64,000 nucleotides of DNA, from positions 186,001-250,000 of the forward strand of contig CAVSZG010000006.1 of NCBI GenBank assembly GCA_963732405.1. The letters run 5' to 3'. Source of the stretch: JAUIAI01 sp963732405. GTDB lineage: Bacteria; Pseudomonadota; Gammaproteobacteria; Burkholderiales; Burkholderiaceae_E. Position 1 is the first letter of the stretch, and each line of letters begins with the position of its first letter. Below, piece after piece: positions 32,779-41,824 of the stretch. A model generated the notes under the pieces. The model was not told the origin of the DNA and ran no database searches. It worked only from the letters and a program-made list of their open reading frames with translations. The position numbers were made by a program, and so were the translations under genes.

Positions 32779-33726
32779 TCAGATCAGGTCTGCGGGAACA
32801 TAACGAGTGGTGACGGATACAGTAACCCGGACTTCCCGGCGCATCCGGCGCGAGAGGATTCTCACGGACAGGTCGGCGTCGAAAAAATCCCTGAACAAGG
32901 GCGGACGTCGCCTGCGTGACATGGTTTCCATGTAGGCGATTCGATCGCCGCCCTCGAGCAGTTCGAGTTCGTCAGCGCGTGATGTCACCTGGATGGCCAT
33001 CGGTAGATGGGTCACGCCCAGTGATCGCAGGGCATAGGCGCGGTGATAGCCGTTATAGAGCAGGATCCTGGGGCCGATCCGGATGCCAGTCAGATAGTTT
33101 GGTCCGTAGCCCACCCCAAGCGCGACCACACCCGCCATGGGGCCGCTGGCAGGCATGGCATCTGCCAGTTCCTTTGACAACAATTGTGGTGAAAAGCCAC
33201 GCAGATCGGAGGAGTCGGACTGGAACAGGAATGACGTACCTGACTCCTGAAAACCGGTGGTCTGAGGGTCGGACCGCGAGGTTGGCATGCAGATGTTGAA
33301 CAACTCCACCGCAGCGGGCTGTGAACCCAGTTGCTTGCGCAGGCGCATGACATGGTCCAGATCAATATGGGCCTGATGAACCATGCAGTCGTCGATCGCA
33401 ACCAGGGCGAAACTCACGGGCAGGTGGTCGAAGCAATGATTGAAGTAAGGATCGGCGATTGGTCCTGACAGGAGCGCGGCCATCGCTGGTGGCAGTGCAC
33501 GGACATCGATGGCATCGACCCCGTCGGATTGATTGCTCTCGAGTGCCCGGTATCGCTCATCGATGCGGCGCCATTCATCGACGATGTCATAGTCCTTGCG
33601 CGATCGACCATCGAATGTCCGACGCTGCAGGAACTTGACATAGTCGAGCACGCTCCGGGTTCCGGGAAGATAAACATTTTCACTGTAGCCGTGAACGAGA
33701 GCGAGAGCGGGGGTCATTGCGTTCAT
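32779..33726 (-). CDS. Conserved-looking hypothetical protein of the peptide locus, 315 aa
   Basis: No family recognised with confidence. Residues about 235-255 (RILLYNGYHRAYALRSLGV) resemble the substrate/nucleotide loop of ParB/sulfiredoxin-like proteins, where a G-x-HR-x-x-A motif is central. The N-terminal half has an acidic central region and a CFDHLPVSFALVAIDDCMVH segment with several Cys and His. There is no signal peptide or membrane segment. The C-terminus is basic (SRRMRREVRVTV). It converges on the glycine-rich precursor across a strong terminator and diverges from the FemAB-like gene. A maturation or immunity role is possible from position alone. Confidence 0.7.
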   Translation of the reverse strand: MNAMTPALALVHGYSENVYLPGTRSVLDYVKFLQRRTFDGRSRKDYDIVDEWRRIDERYRALESNQSDGVDAIDVRALPPAMAALLSGPIADPYFNHCFDHLPVSFALVAIDDCMVHQAHIDLDHVMRLRKQLGSQPAAVELFNICMPTSRSDPQTTGFQESGTSFLFQSDSSDLRGFSPQLLSKELADAMPASGPMAGVVALGVGYGPNYLTGIRIGPRILLYNGYHRAYALRSLGVTHLPMAIQVTSRADELELLEGGDRIAYMETMSRRRRPPLFRDFFDADLSVRILSRRMRREVRVTVSVTTRYVPADLI

Positions 33727-33808
33727 CCTGAATTGATGGTTAACTCGACTGGCGGTTGTATCCGATGATCAGCCTGCGTTCGAAACGGAATCCGAACATT
33801 TCTCGATC

Positions 33809-34894
33809 ATGCAGCAAGACATCAACGAGGTCCAGATACAGCAGGATGGCTGGGACCGATTCATCCAGACGCAGCGCAAGGATATCGGCTTTGTGCAGTC
33901 ATCATGGTGGGCCGATCTTCAAGCCAGCGTTGGCTGGAGTCACTTTGGCGTCTTCTTTCGTGATGGTGAGCAGATTCTGGGTGGTGCTCGACTGCTATGC
34001 CGAGAGTCCGGGGCTGATCAGTGTTATTACTACGTACCGGAAGGGCCGGTCTTGCCGTCTGATCCTGATGATGCCGATCAGTTGCTTCAGGCGTTTCTTG
34101 ATCATCTCGATGATCGGCGTCGGCGATCGGCCCGTCTGGTCACGCATCTCGTGCTCGAGCCGCGCTGGTTCACTGTCCCGCCGCTTTTGGCCGGTTTTCG
34201 GCAGGCCGGTAGCTGGCGTGAACCGCGTAACACCCTGATGGTCGATCTCGCATGCTCGGATGATGCCTTGCTCGCCCAGATGAAACCCAAAGGCCGCTAC
34301 AACATCCATGTCGCCCGTCGACACGGCGTCAGAGTCGTCGACGATATTTCCGAATCCGGAATTGACGCGTTTCTGGCCATTCATCGCGAGACGGTCGAAC
34401 GCCACTCGCTCAATGCGGAGCGTGCCCGCTACTATCGGGCCCTATGCCAAAGTCTGAGGTCATCCGGACAAGGCACGCTGTTGTTTGCCGCCCGTGGTGA
34501 TGAGCGGCTGGCGGCCGCCGTCATTGTCTACTCCGGCGACCGGGCGACCTACCTGTTCGGGGGTTCGCGCCAGGCTGATCGGCGCTATATGGCGCCCTAT
34601 CTGCTGCATATCGAGGCCATGTCTCGCGCGCGTGATGCGGGTATGCGCTGGTACGACTTCTACGGCATCGCGCCAACCGACAGCACTGAGCATCCCTGGG
34701 CCGGCATTACCCGCTTCAAACGACAGTTCGGCGGGGTTGCGCAATGTTTCATCCCGTCTCTTGAACTGATTTACGATCGGCCGGGCTACGAAGCCTATCG
34801 GGCAGCCAGACGCGGTCGTCAGGCGTCTGGCACCGGTCATCAATCCATGGTCGTGACCGAGCCACCGTCGACGCAGGACGATCGCGCGGCATGA
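33809..34894 (+). CDS. FemAB/FemX-like aminoacyl transferase (double GNAT fold)
   Basis: 361 residues. MKPKGRYNIHVARRHGV (158-174) and MRWYDFYGIAPTD (279-291), followed by GITRFKRQFGG, are the core signatures of the FemAB/lipid II:glycine transferase superfamily, which use aminoacyl-tRNA to add amino acids to peptidoglycan or other acceptors. Cytosolic, no signal. In Gram-negatives such proteins also occur in polysaccharide or unknown loci. Next to a GG-leader peptide, two roles are attractive: immunity by cell-wall modification (as the FemAB-like lysostaphin immunity factor does) or tRNA-dependent peptide extension. No clear Shine-Dalgarno precedes the ATG, so the start is uncertain. Confidence 0.82.
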   Translation: MQQDINEVQIQQDGWDRFIQTQRKDIGFVQSSWWADLQASVGWSHFGVFFRDGEQILGGARLLCRESGADQCYYYVPEGPVLPSDPDDADQLLQAFLDHLDDRRRRSARLVTHLVLEPRWFTVPPLLAGFRQAGSWREPRNTLMVDLACSDDALLAQMKPKGRYNIHVARRHGVRVVDDISESGIDAFLAIHRETVERHSLNAERARYYRALCQSLRSSGQGTLLFAARGDERLAAAVIVYSGDRATYLFGGSRQADRRYMAPYLLHIEAMSRARDAGMRWYDFYGIAPTDSTEHPWAGITRFKRQFGGVAQCFIPSLELIYDRPGYEAYRAARRGRQASGTGHQSMVVTEPPSTQDDRAA

Positions 34895-34928
34895 TCGCTG
34901 GCGCGCCGCGCCGGGTCGGGTCGGTTAC

Positions 34929-36218
34929 TTATGGAATCAAGCCCAGGCTTCTGGGCAACCACTCATAAACCGCCGGAACATACGTCACCAGCATCAGCAC
35001 GGTCAACATGCAGGCGAGCAGTGGCAGGAGCGGCGGAATGATCTCGTCCATGGATATCCGACCGACCTTGAGTGCAACGAACAAAGCTGTCCCAACGGGC
35101 GGAGTGGTCAGGCCGAAGGCCAGGTTGATCACCATCATCAGCCCCAGATGCACCATGTTGATGTCGAATTGCTGGGCGAGCGGGATCAGCATGGGCACCA
35201 ACATGATCAGCGCTGGCGTCATGTCGATGAACATCCCGACGACGAGCAGAAACAGGTTGAGGATCAGCAGGAACGCCCACTTGCTCTGGATCAGTCCGAA
35301 AAAATTCTCCGCCAGCAATCTGGGCAGATTCTCATAAGTGAGGATCCAGGCGAACACCGAGCAGGTGGCGATGAGCAGCATCACGACCGCATTGGTCAGG
35401 CAGCATTCCCACAGGATTTCCGGCAACTCCGAGAGTTTGATCTCCCTGTACACGACTGTTGTGATGAACAGCGCATACACCGCGGCCGCTGCACCCGCCT
35501 CGGTGGCGGTGAAGATGCCCGAGATGATCCCGCCCAGAATGATCACCATCGTAAAGATGCCGGCGAAGCCGTCGACCAGGCGGCGGACCTTTTCGCGACC
35601 GGAAAGCTGCGGCATCGGTTTGCGATGAAACATCTTCGCATGCACGAAGCCGGCGACCATGAGCGAGGCGCCGATCAGTACGCCAGGCACCACACCGGCG
35701 ATGAACAAGGCGGCGATCGACACATTGCCGGCCACATGCGCGAACACGATCATGCCGATCGACGGCGGGATGATCGGACCCATGGTGGCGGCCATCAGGA
35801 CCATGGCGGTGGCGAACCGACGTGAGTAGCCGTCTTTCTCCATGGCCGGGATCATCATGGCACCGATTGACGAGACTTCGGCGACTGCCGAGCCTGTCAC
35901 GCCCCCGAAGAACATCGAGGCGACGCAGACGATGTGCGACAGGCCACCGGGCAGCCATCCGACCAGGACTTCGGCCATCATCACCAGACGACGCGCAATG
36001 CCGCCGCGCGACATGACCACGCCGGCGAATACGAAGAAGATCACTGCCAGCAGCGGGAACGTGTTGATCGACGTGAGCATCCGCTGCACGATGGTCGCAT
36101 TGTCGACACCGGGCAGCAGGAAGGTGGCAATGACCGAGGCGACGCCGACCGCAAAGGCGATCGGGGTGCCGATCGCGATCAGCAGGACGAACAGGATGCC
36201 GAGAATGGCGAGAATCAC
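34929..36218 (-). CDS. dctM: TRAP transporter large permease (DctM), set 4
   Basis: 429 residues from a GTG start. NTFPLLAVIFFVFAGVVMSR, CVASMFFGGVTGSAVAEVSS, MAATMGPIIPPSIGMIVFAH, FTATEAGAAAAVYA and FGLTTPPVGTALFVALK are the DctM landmarks. Last gene of the minus-strand P-Q-M operon, 24 bp after dctQ. The operon diverges from the exported lyase at 37984. The FGLTTPPVGTALFVA ending is closer to the YiaN/SiaM-type large permeases than sets 1-3. Confidence 0.95.
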   Translation of the reverse strand: MILAILGILFVLLIAIGTPIAFAVGVASVIATFLLPGVDNATIVQRMLTSINTFPLLAVIFFVFAGVVMSRGGIARRLVMMAEVLVGWLPGGLSHIVCVASMFFGGVTGSAVAEVSSIGAMMIPAMEKDGYSRRFATAMVLMAATMGPIIPPSIGMIVFAHVAGNVSIAALFIAGVVPGVLIGASLMVAGFVHAKMFHRKPMPQLSGREKVRRLVDGFAGIFTMVIILGGIISGIFTATEAGAAAAVYALFITTVVYREIKLSELPEILWECCLTNAVVMLLIATCSVFAWILTYENLPRLLAENFFGLIQSKWAFLLILNLFLLVVGMFIDMTPALIMLVPMLIPLAQQFDINMVHLGLMMVINLAFGLTTPPVGTALFVALKVGRISMDEIIPPLLPLLACMLTVLMLVTYVPAVYEWLPRSLGLIP

Positions 36219-36242
36219 AAGGCGCTTGGGAGTCGGTTGTGG

Positions 36243-36761
36243 TCAGTCGACCGATTGCATCTGGGACGGCGTGTGACGACCGGTCAGGTCATCGATCAAC
36301 ACCTTGAGGGCGAATACCATGATCAGTGCACCGGACACCGGCATCGCGGGGTAGTACCAGATGTTGGTGTACGGAATCGTTTCCATCAGGTCGCCGCCAA
36401 AGTCGCGCACGAAATCGATGCCATAGCGCAGCAGCACATAACCGAAGCCGAAAATCATCAGGCCGATCGCGGCACTGACCAGGCGTCTGGGTCGCGCCGG
36501 CAATGCATTGAGCAGCACATCAAAACCCACGTGCTCACGCTTGAGCACACAGGCGGCCGCGCCCAGGAAAGACACCCAGATCAGCAGATAACGAGGCACC
36601 TCTTCGGTCCAGGACACCGCCTGCCCGAACCCGTAGCGGGCGATCACCGCGATGATGACGATCACGAAGATGGCCGTCGCCAGCACGATGCAGACCAGGC
36701 GGACCAATCCGACCAGCGCGTTGACCACGCGGTCCAGCCAGGCGATGAGCGTTTCAGGCAT
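36243..36761 (-). CDS. dctQ: TRAP transporter small permease (DctQ), set 4
   Basis: 172 residues with four hydrophobic segments. ARYGFGQAVSWTEEVPRYLL is the conserved second-helix region and KREHVGFDVLLNALP the following loop typical of DctQ. It lies between dctP (32 bp) and dctM (24 bp). The remainder diverges, as usual for the family. Confidence 0.92.
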   Translation of the reverse strand: MPETLIAWLDRVVNALVGLVRLVCIVLATAIFVIVIIAVIARYGFGQAVSWTEEVPRYLLIWVSFLGAAACVLKREHVGFDVLLNALPARPRRLVSAAIGLMIFGFGYVLLRYGIDFVRDFGGDLMETIPYTNIWYYPAMPVSGALIMVFALKVLIDDLTGRHTPSQMQSVD

Positions 36762-36793
36762 CCGGACGGCCGATTAGGTGCTTGAGCGTCGAC

Positions 36794-37768
36794 TCAGAAA
36801 TTCTTCTGAGTGCCCAGGACGAACTCAACCGTCTTTTCGACACCCAGACGTTTGGACTCCGCTTCAACGACGGAAGCAACCGCCTTCACGAACGGCGCCT
36901 TGTCCACCGAAATGATCTCGGTGAACTTCGCCTTGAGGGCGGCCAGATCATTGTTCTCGGAGATCTTCCAGGCGCCGCGCATATAGGCCTGCGTGCGCGC
37001 CGCGGCCTCGGCCAGCCCCTTCTTCTGGTCGTCGTTCAACTGATTCCACAGTTTCATCGAGCAGACGAGCGTGTCGGGGATCCGCATGTGTTCATCGAGG
37101 GTGTAGAACTTGGAGACTTCGTAGAACTTCTTCGCAACCACCGACGGGTGATTGTTCTCTGCACCATCGACCACGCCGGTCTGTAATGCCGTGTACAGCT
37201 CGGCCCAGGCAACCGGCACGCCCGTCGCGCCGAACGCCTTCATCGTATTGACCATGACGGGCGAGGCCATCGTGCGGATCTTCTGACCCTTCAGATCTTC
37301 GGGTGTGCGCACCGGCCGCTGGGTGAAGAAGTTGCGCGCACCACTGTCGAGATAACCGAGCAGCTTGATCCCCTTTGCTTCGAGTGGTTTGGCGAGTTCG
37401 GCAGCCTGCGGCTGGCCGAGGAACCACCAGAAGTGCGTTTCGTTCTTGAACAGGAAGGGCAATGAGTACATGTCCATTGCCGGCACGACCTGATTCAGAT
37501 TCGACGCGGATACCGTCGTACAACCAATGGTGCCGTTGCGCACACTCTGCACGTTGGCCACCGCATCGCCGAGCTGGGTATTGTTGTAGACCTCAACCTT
37601 GAGCGTGCCGTTCGTCAGGATGCCGACCTCTTCGCCGAAGTAACGCTCGGCATAGCTCGAGGGATGTTCGGCCGGCTGGATGCCGGAGTATTTGGTGACG
37701 ATCTGCGCATTGACGGGCAGTGACGCAATGGACAGCACCGTAACTGCGGCGACCAGGATTCTGGGCAT
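36794..37768 (-). CDS. dctP: TRAP transporter substrate-binding protein (DctP), set 4
   Basis: 324 residues with a signal peptide ending PVNAQIV, translated from an ATG with GGAGGAG upstream, the strongest ribosome site of the four receptors. KIRTMASPVMVNTMKAFG carries the conserved Arg and ELYTALQTGVVDGAENN the signature near the hinge; these are classical DctP/SiaP features for carboxylate ligands such as C4-dicarboxylates or sugar acids. The first gene of the operon, divergent from the exported argininosuccinate-lyase homologue across 215 bp, which suggests the ligand could be a product of that enzyme. Confidence 0.95.
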   Translation of the reverse strand: MPRILVAAVTVLSIASLPVNAQIVTKYSGIQPAEHPSSYAERYFGEEVGILTNGTLKVEVYNNTQLGDAVANVQSVRNGTIGCTTVSASNLNQVVPAMDMYSLPFLFKNETHFWWFLGQPQAAELAKPLEAKGIKLLGYLDSGARNFFTQRPVRTPEDLKGQKIRTMASPVMVNTMKAFGATGVPVAWAELYTALQTGVVDGAENNHPSVVAKKFYEVSKFYTLDEHMRIPDTLVCSMKLWNQLNDDQKKGLAEAAARTQAYMRGAWKISENNDLAALKAKFTEIISVDKAPFVKAVASVVEAESKRLGVEKTVEFVLGTQKNF

Positions 37769-37983
37769 GTCTCCTCCGAAGGTGGGCTCGCCCGCTGGGT
37801 CGTGGCGCTCGTGTAGTATGGCCGGCGTGGGATCGCGCTGTCAATTGCACGCGCCAGCCCTGCCAGATTGCGCATCCGGCCCGATCCGGCGGGGCATCGG
37901 ATCATGCGAGGCGGGCGGGCGCGATAGCCTGTTATCTGACCCGTTGAACCGGTTGGCTCTTCCATTGAAAAGAGAGACGATTC

Positions 37984-39606
37984 ATGCCACTGCAAACACC
38001 CCGTCGCCTGATCACGATCTTGTTGATGACTGCAGCCGGCTGCGGCGCCGCAGTGTTGGCGCCGACTTCTCGTGCGGCCGATACCCGCGATACCGCTTGC
38101 CGGACCACGGCCGAGTGCCTGGCCGAAGTGGCGAAGATCCAGGGCATCGAGGCCCGTGACGCGACCAGTTCGCTCGCCAAGGCGCAGGATCAGTTCTATT
38201 GGCTCGGTCGGATCAACATGGCCTCGACTGTGATGACCGTGGAGCAGAAGATCATTCCGCCCGAGCTGGTCGCGCCGATCGCGCGCGGGGTCGCGCATGC
38301 GATCGACCAGGCAACCCAGCCTGGTGGCAAACGTCCGTCCGACGTGCTGCAGGTCGAGAAGATCATCAGTGATGTCGCCGGACCAGAGGCAACGCTGATT
38401 CATTCCGGACGCAGTCGGCAGGATATGTACGCATCGATCCGGACCGCACAATTGAGGCTCGAACTGCTTGACTTCGCCGATGCGCTGGACGCCGCCCGCA
38501 CCCAACTGCTCGAGCTGGCCGACAAGCATGTCGAGACACTCGTGCCGGCCTATACGAATGGTGTGCAGGCGATGCCGGTCAGCTATGCGCACTATCTGCT
38601 CGCCTTCGCCGATTCATTCGCACGCGATGCGCAGCGCCTGCGAGAAATATGGGCGCGGGTCAATCGCAGCGCGATGGGAACCGCGGTGCTCGCAAACTCG
38701 AGCTGGCCCTTGGATCGTGAGCGTCTGGCGTCGCTGCTTGGCTTTGATGGCTTGATCGTGAATTCCTACGATGCCGGACAGGTGAGCACCTATGACGTGC
38801 CGATCGAGGCCGCCAACATTGCCGGTTCCGTGGCGATCCGGATCGGTGCAATGATGCAGGATGTCCATATCCAGTATCACCAGACGCGCCCTTGGCTGCT
38901 GCTCGCGCCGGACAAGACCTATACGAGCAGCGCGATGCCGCAAAAGCGCAATCCAGGGGTGATCCAGAACACGCGGGGCAAAGCGTCGGATGTCGTGGCG
39001 TCTGCGCAGTGGGTGACCCTGCGCGCCCACAATGTCAGCCCGGGGATGACCGACTACAAGCAGAGTTGGGATGCCGGTAAGGCCCGCACCTTTATTCTCG
39101 GCGTCGAGATGATGAGGCAGTTCACCGATGTGATCGGCGCGCTGCGAATCGATCCCAAGCGATCGCTCGAGGAGCTTGAAGTGGAATGGACGACGTCCAT
39201 GGAACTGGCCGAAACGCTCCAGCGCGCGCACGGCATTCCGTTTCGGGTCGGTCATCATTTCGCCTCGGAGATCGTCAGCCATGCGCGTGACAATCAGCTC
39301 GAACCCAAGGCATTCCCCTATGCCCAGGCGCAGCGGATCTACACCGAAGCCGGCAAAAAGTATGACCTGAATGAGCCGACACTCCCGCTGGACGAGCCCA
39401 CGTTCCGCCGCACGCTCTCGCCACGCAACATGGTGGATACCCGGGTCGGCATTGGCGGACCGCAACCCGACGAGGTGCGCCGCATGCTGTCGTTGGCCCG
39501 CGAACAACTCCAGGTCGACCGAGCCTGGGTGAACGGTAGGCGTACCCGGCTTGCCGAGGCGGATGCAAAGCTGAATCAGGCGTTTGCGGCGCTGCTTGCC
39601 CGTTAA
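37984..39606 (+). CDS. Exported argininosuccinate lyase/fumarase-superfamily enzyme
   Basis: 540 residues. The core is a fumarate-lyase superfamily fold: HSGRSRQDMYASI, the signature TSSAMPQKRNPG with the catalytic-loop serine, and a C-terminal domain as in argininosuccinate lyase. Unusually, it begins with an export signal of about 31 residues containing Arg7-Arg8 (PRRLITILL, Tat-like) and ending near SRAADT. Cys20 in TAAGC could make it a lipoprotein, though the lipobox is weak. Typical argininosuccinate lyases are cytoplasmic and about 460 residues. A periplasmic C-N lyase releasing fumarate from an N-succinyl compound, feeding the divergent TRAP set 4, is a reasonable hypothesis. No argG or other arginine genes are nearby. 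Confidence 0.8.
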   Translation: MPLQTPRRLITILLMTAAGCGAAVLAPTSRAADTRDTACRTTAECLAEVAKIQGIEARDATSSLAKAQDQFYWLGRINMASTVMTVEQKIIPPELVAPIARGVAHAIDQATQPGGKRPSDVLQVEKIISDVAGPEATLIHSGRSRQDMYASIRTAQLRLELLDFADALDAARTQLLELADKHVETLVPAYTNGVQAMPVSYAHYLLAFADSFARDAQRLREIWARVNRSAMGTAVLANSSWPLDRERLASLLGFDGLIVNSYDAGQVSTYDVPIEAANIAGSVAIRIGAMMQDVHIQYHQTRPWLLLAPDKTYTSSAMPQKRNPGVIQNTRGKASDVVASAQWVTLRAHNVSPGMTDYKQSWDAGKARTFILGVEMMRQFTDVIGALRIDPKRSLEELEVEWTTSMELAETLQRAHGIPFRVGHHFASEIVSHARDNQLEPKAFPYAQAQRIYTEAGKKYDLNEPTLPLDEPTFRRTLSPRNMVDTRVGIGGPQPDEVRRMLSLAREQLQVDRAWVNGRRTRLAEADAKLNQAFAALLAR

Positions 39607-39642
39607 GGGCAACGCTTGGAGCGGTCATGGCACTGTGGTCGG

Positions 39643-39675
39643 GTCGGGACGATGGTGTGAGGCGATCATCCCGAC
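39643..39675. terminator. Hairpin between convergent lyase and ggt genes
   Basis: GTCGGGACGAT pairs with ATCATCCCGAC (one G-T wobble) around an 11-base loop. It stands in the 97-bp gap between convergent genes, where a bidirectional terminator is expected, although neither side has a convincing T-run. Confidence 0.45.
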
Positions 39676-39703
39676 CTGTTGCGACTGCCGGCTCCGGGCC
39701 GGG

Positions 39704-41698
39704 TCAGTCGTCGTTTGCCTGGTCCTGACGGTCGCGTCGGTCGTGGCGGTTTGGCCGACGGGTTTCCCGTGGCTTGAGGCCGATCACCGTGCCTTCGCGC
39801 CGCAAGTCAGCGCCGCCATACTGCAGGCCCGTGCGCAAATCGATCACGATGCCTTGAACCGAGCCGATGGTCGCGGTACAGGCATTGGTGCCCGCAGCGC
39901 CGAGGCTGGTATGGCCGAGGGCTCGCAAGGCATCCTGCGCAGCGATGCTGATCCTGGGCTGGTGGAATGCCTCATTGCCTTCGCAGGAAATGTTGCCTGC
40001 CGCGCTCGTGACCGACCAACGTGGCGCATCGATGGCCTGCTGCATCGACATGCCATGGTCGATGAGGTTCATCGTGACGTTGAACACCGAATTGATGATG
40101 GTCGAGCCGCCGGGCGAACCATATGCCAGCACCGGCTCTCGTCCGCGCAACACTATCGTGGGCGACATCGAGCTGCGTGGCCGCTTGTTCGGGGCCACGT
40201 CATTGGCGCCCGGGTTGCCGGTGGCCGCATCCAGCGCAGGGGTGAAGTTGAAATCGGTGAGTTCGTTATTGAGCAGGAATCCGTAGCCCGGCACTGTGAT
40301 GCCGGTGCCCCAGGTCGACTCGATGGTGGTGGTAAAGCTCACCACATTGCCCCATTTGTCGACCACTGAGTAATGGGTGGTGTGCGAAGGGCGTTGTTCG
40401 TCCGAGGCATCGGCGCTGAAGCGGGTGTGGCGGTTCCCGGTGGCCGACGTATCGTAGGGCAGGGGGTTGCCAGCGACCGGCGTGGCCATGCGAACGCCCG
40501 GATTGATCATCGCGGCACGGCTGGCGACGTAATCGGGATGGAGCAGGCCGACCTTGGGTACGGGCACGAAGTCTTCGTCGCCCATCCAGACGGCGCGGTC
40601 CGCGAAGGCCAGACGCTGCGCCTCGGTCATGGCATGCAGCGTGGCAGGACTGCCGAAGCCGTAGCCCTGACTGGCGTCACCAATGGGCAGCCCTTGCACG
40701 AGCAGCAGCATCTGACCGACCGTGAGGCCGCCCGACGAGGGCGGTGACATCGAGGCCACGGTCCACCCGCGATAATTCACTGTGACGGGTTTACGAATCA
40801 CGACGTTGTAGTTCGCCAGATCCTGCAGGCTCATCCGGCCCATGCCTTCGGTTGGAACCGGCGTGCGGGTGCGCTGCTGAGCCTGGACAATCGCCTGGGC
40901 GATCTCACCCCGGTAAAAGACATCGGGTCCCTGCACAGCGATCAGGCGAAGCGTTTTGGCCAGATCGGGCTGACGCAGCACATCACCCTCAACCAACGGT
41001 ACACCGCCCGGCCGGAAAATCGCCGCCGTTTCCGGCTGCAATGACGTGCGTGCGCCATCGTTGGCAATGTTTGTTGCCAGAAAGCGGTTGATCGCGAAGC
41101 CGTTCTCGGCCACGTCGATGGCGGGTGCGACGGCCTCGCTCAGATCGATCGATCCCCAGCGCTTCAGTGCGGTGTCGACGGCGGCCAGCGTGCCCGGTAC
41201 ACCGACCGCCAGTCCGCTCGTGGACGCAATGCCGAAGCGCTGCGCTGCGGATACGTCGGTCAGCAGGAACTGGGTCGGCGACGCGAGTGCCGGCGCCTTC
41301 TCTCGGCCGTCGACGGCGAAGGTCTGGTGATGCCGTGCCAGATGCACCATCATGAATCCGCCCCCGCCGATGCCCGAAAACTGAGGCTCCACGACATTGA
41401 GCATGAACTGGATGGCGGCGGCTGCATCAATCGCATTGCCACCGCGCGCCAGCACGTCGGCGCCCGCCTTGGCCGCCAGTGGGTGAGAGACCGATACGAC
41501 TCCGCCGCGGAAGGCCTGACCATCCCAGGACGGCGCTGGCGGGACGGGCTCGGTCGACGCAGGCAGGGTAATGCCTGGTGGCAGACCAGGGGTCTGGACG
41601 GCGTCGCGCGCAACTGCCGTACCAACGCTGGCCATGGCCAGGGCTGCGAGCAGGTAACGAAGCCGTGGTCTCGGGGTTGAGGGAGTCGATGGGGTCAT
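39704..41698 (-). CDS. ggt: Gamma-glutamyltransferase
   Basis: 664 residues from ATG 41698 (GGAG nine bases upstream); in-frame starts at 41713 and 41737 are alternatives. The enzyme hydrolyses glutathione and other gamma-glutamyl compounds in the periplasm. Signal region RLRYLLAALAMASVGTAVA. GGNAIDAAAAIQFMLNVVEP and GIGGGGFMMVH open the large subunit. SHTTHYSVVDKWGNVVS contains the autocatalytic Thr that becomes the small-subunit N-terminus; GSPGGSTIIN is the oxyanion loop. It is slightly longer than the E. coli protein. Convergent with the exported lyase, suggesting a shared periplasmic degradation role, although the genes are not in one operon. Confidence 0.94.
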   Translation of the reverse strand: MTPSTPSTPRPRLRYLLAALAMASVGTAVARDAVQTPGLPPGITLPASTEPVPPAPSWDGQAFRGGVVSVSHPLAAKAGADVLARGGNAIDAAAAIQFMLNVVEPQFSGIGGGGFMMVHLARHHQTFAVDGREKAPALASPTQFLLTDVSAAQRFGIASTSGLAVGVPGTLAAVDTALKRWGSIDLSEAVAPAIDVAENGFAINRFLATNIANDGARTSLQPETAAIFRPGGVPLVEGDVLRQPDLAKTLRLIAVQGPDVFYRGEIAQAIVQAQQRTRTPVPTEGMGRMSLQDLANYNVVIRKPVTVNYRGWTVASMSPPSSGGLTVGQMLLLVQGLPIGDASQGYGFGSPATLHAMTEAQRLAFADRAVWMGDEDFVPVPKVGLLHPDYVASRAAMINPGVRMATPVAGNPLPYDTSATGNRHTRFSADASDEQRPSHTTHYSVVDKWGNVVSFTTTIESTWGTGITVPGYGFLLNNELTDFNFTPALDAATGNPGANDVAPNKRPRSSMSPTIVLRGREPVLAYGSPGGSTIINSVFNVTMNLIDHGMSMQQAIDAPRWSVTSAAGNISCEGNEAFHQPRISIAAQDALRALGHTSLGAAGTNACTATIGSVQGIVIDLRTGLQYGGADLRREGTVIGLKPRETRRPNRHDRRDRQDQANDD

Positions 41699-41824
41699 GC
41701 CTGGCATCTCCATGGTCGGTTTGTTGTTGTCTGGCAAGCGGGTGATTCAAGCACGCCCGAACACAGTCCTCAACAGAATTGAGTGCTGCATCGCGAGATG
41801 GACCCTGGTGTTGATGCCGGCGCT

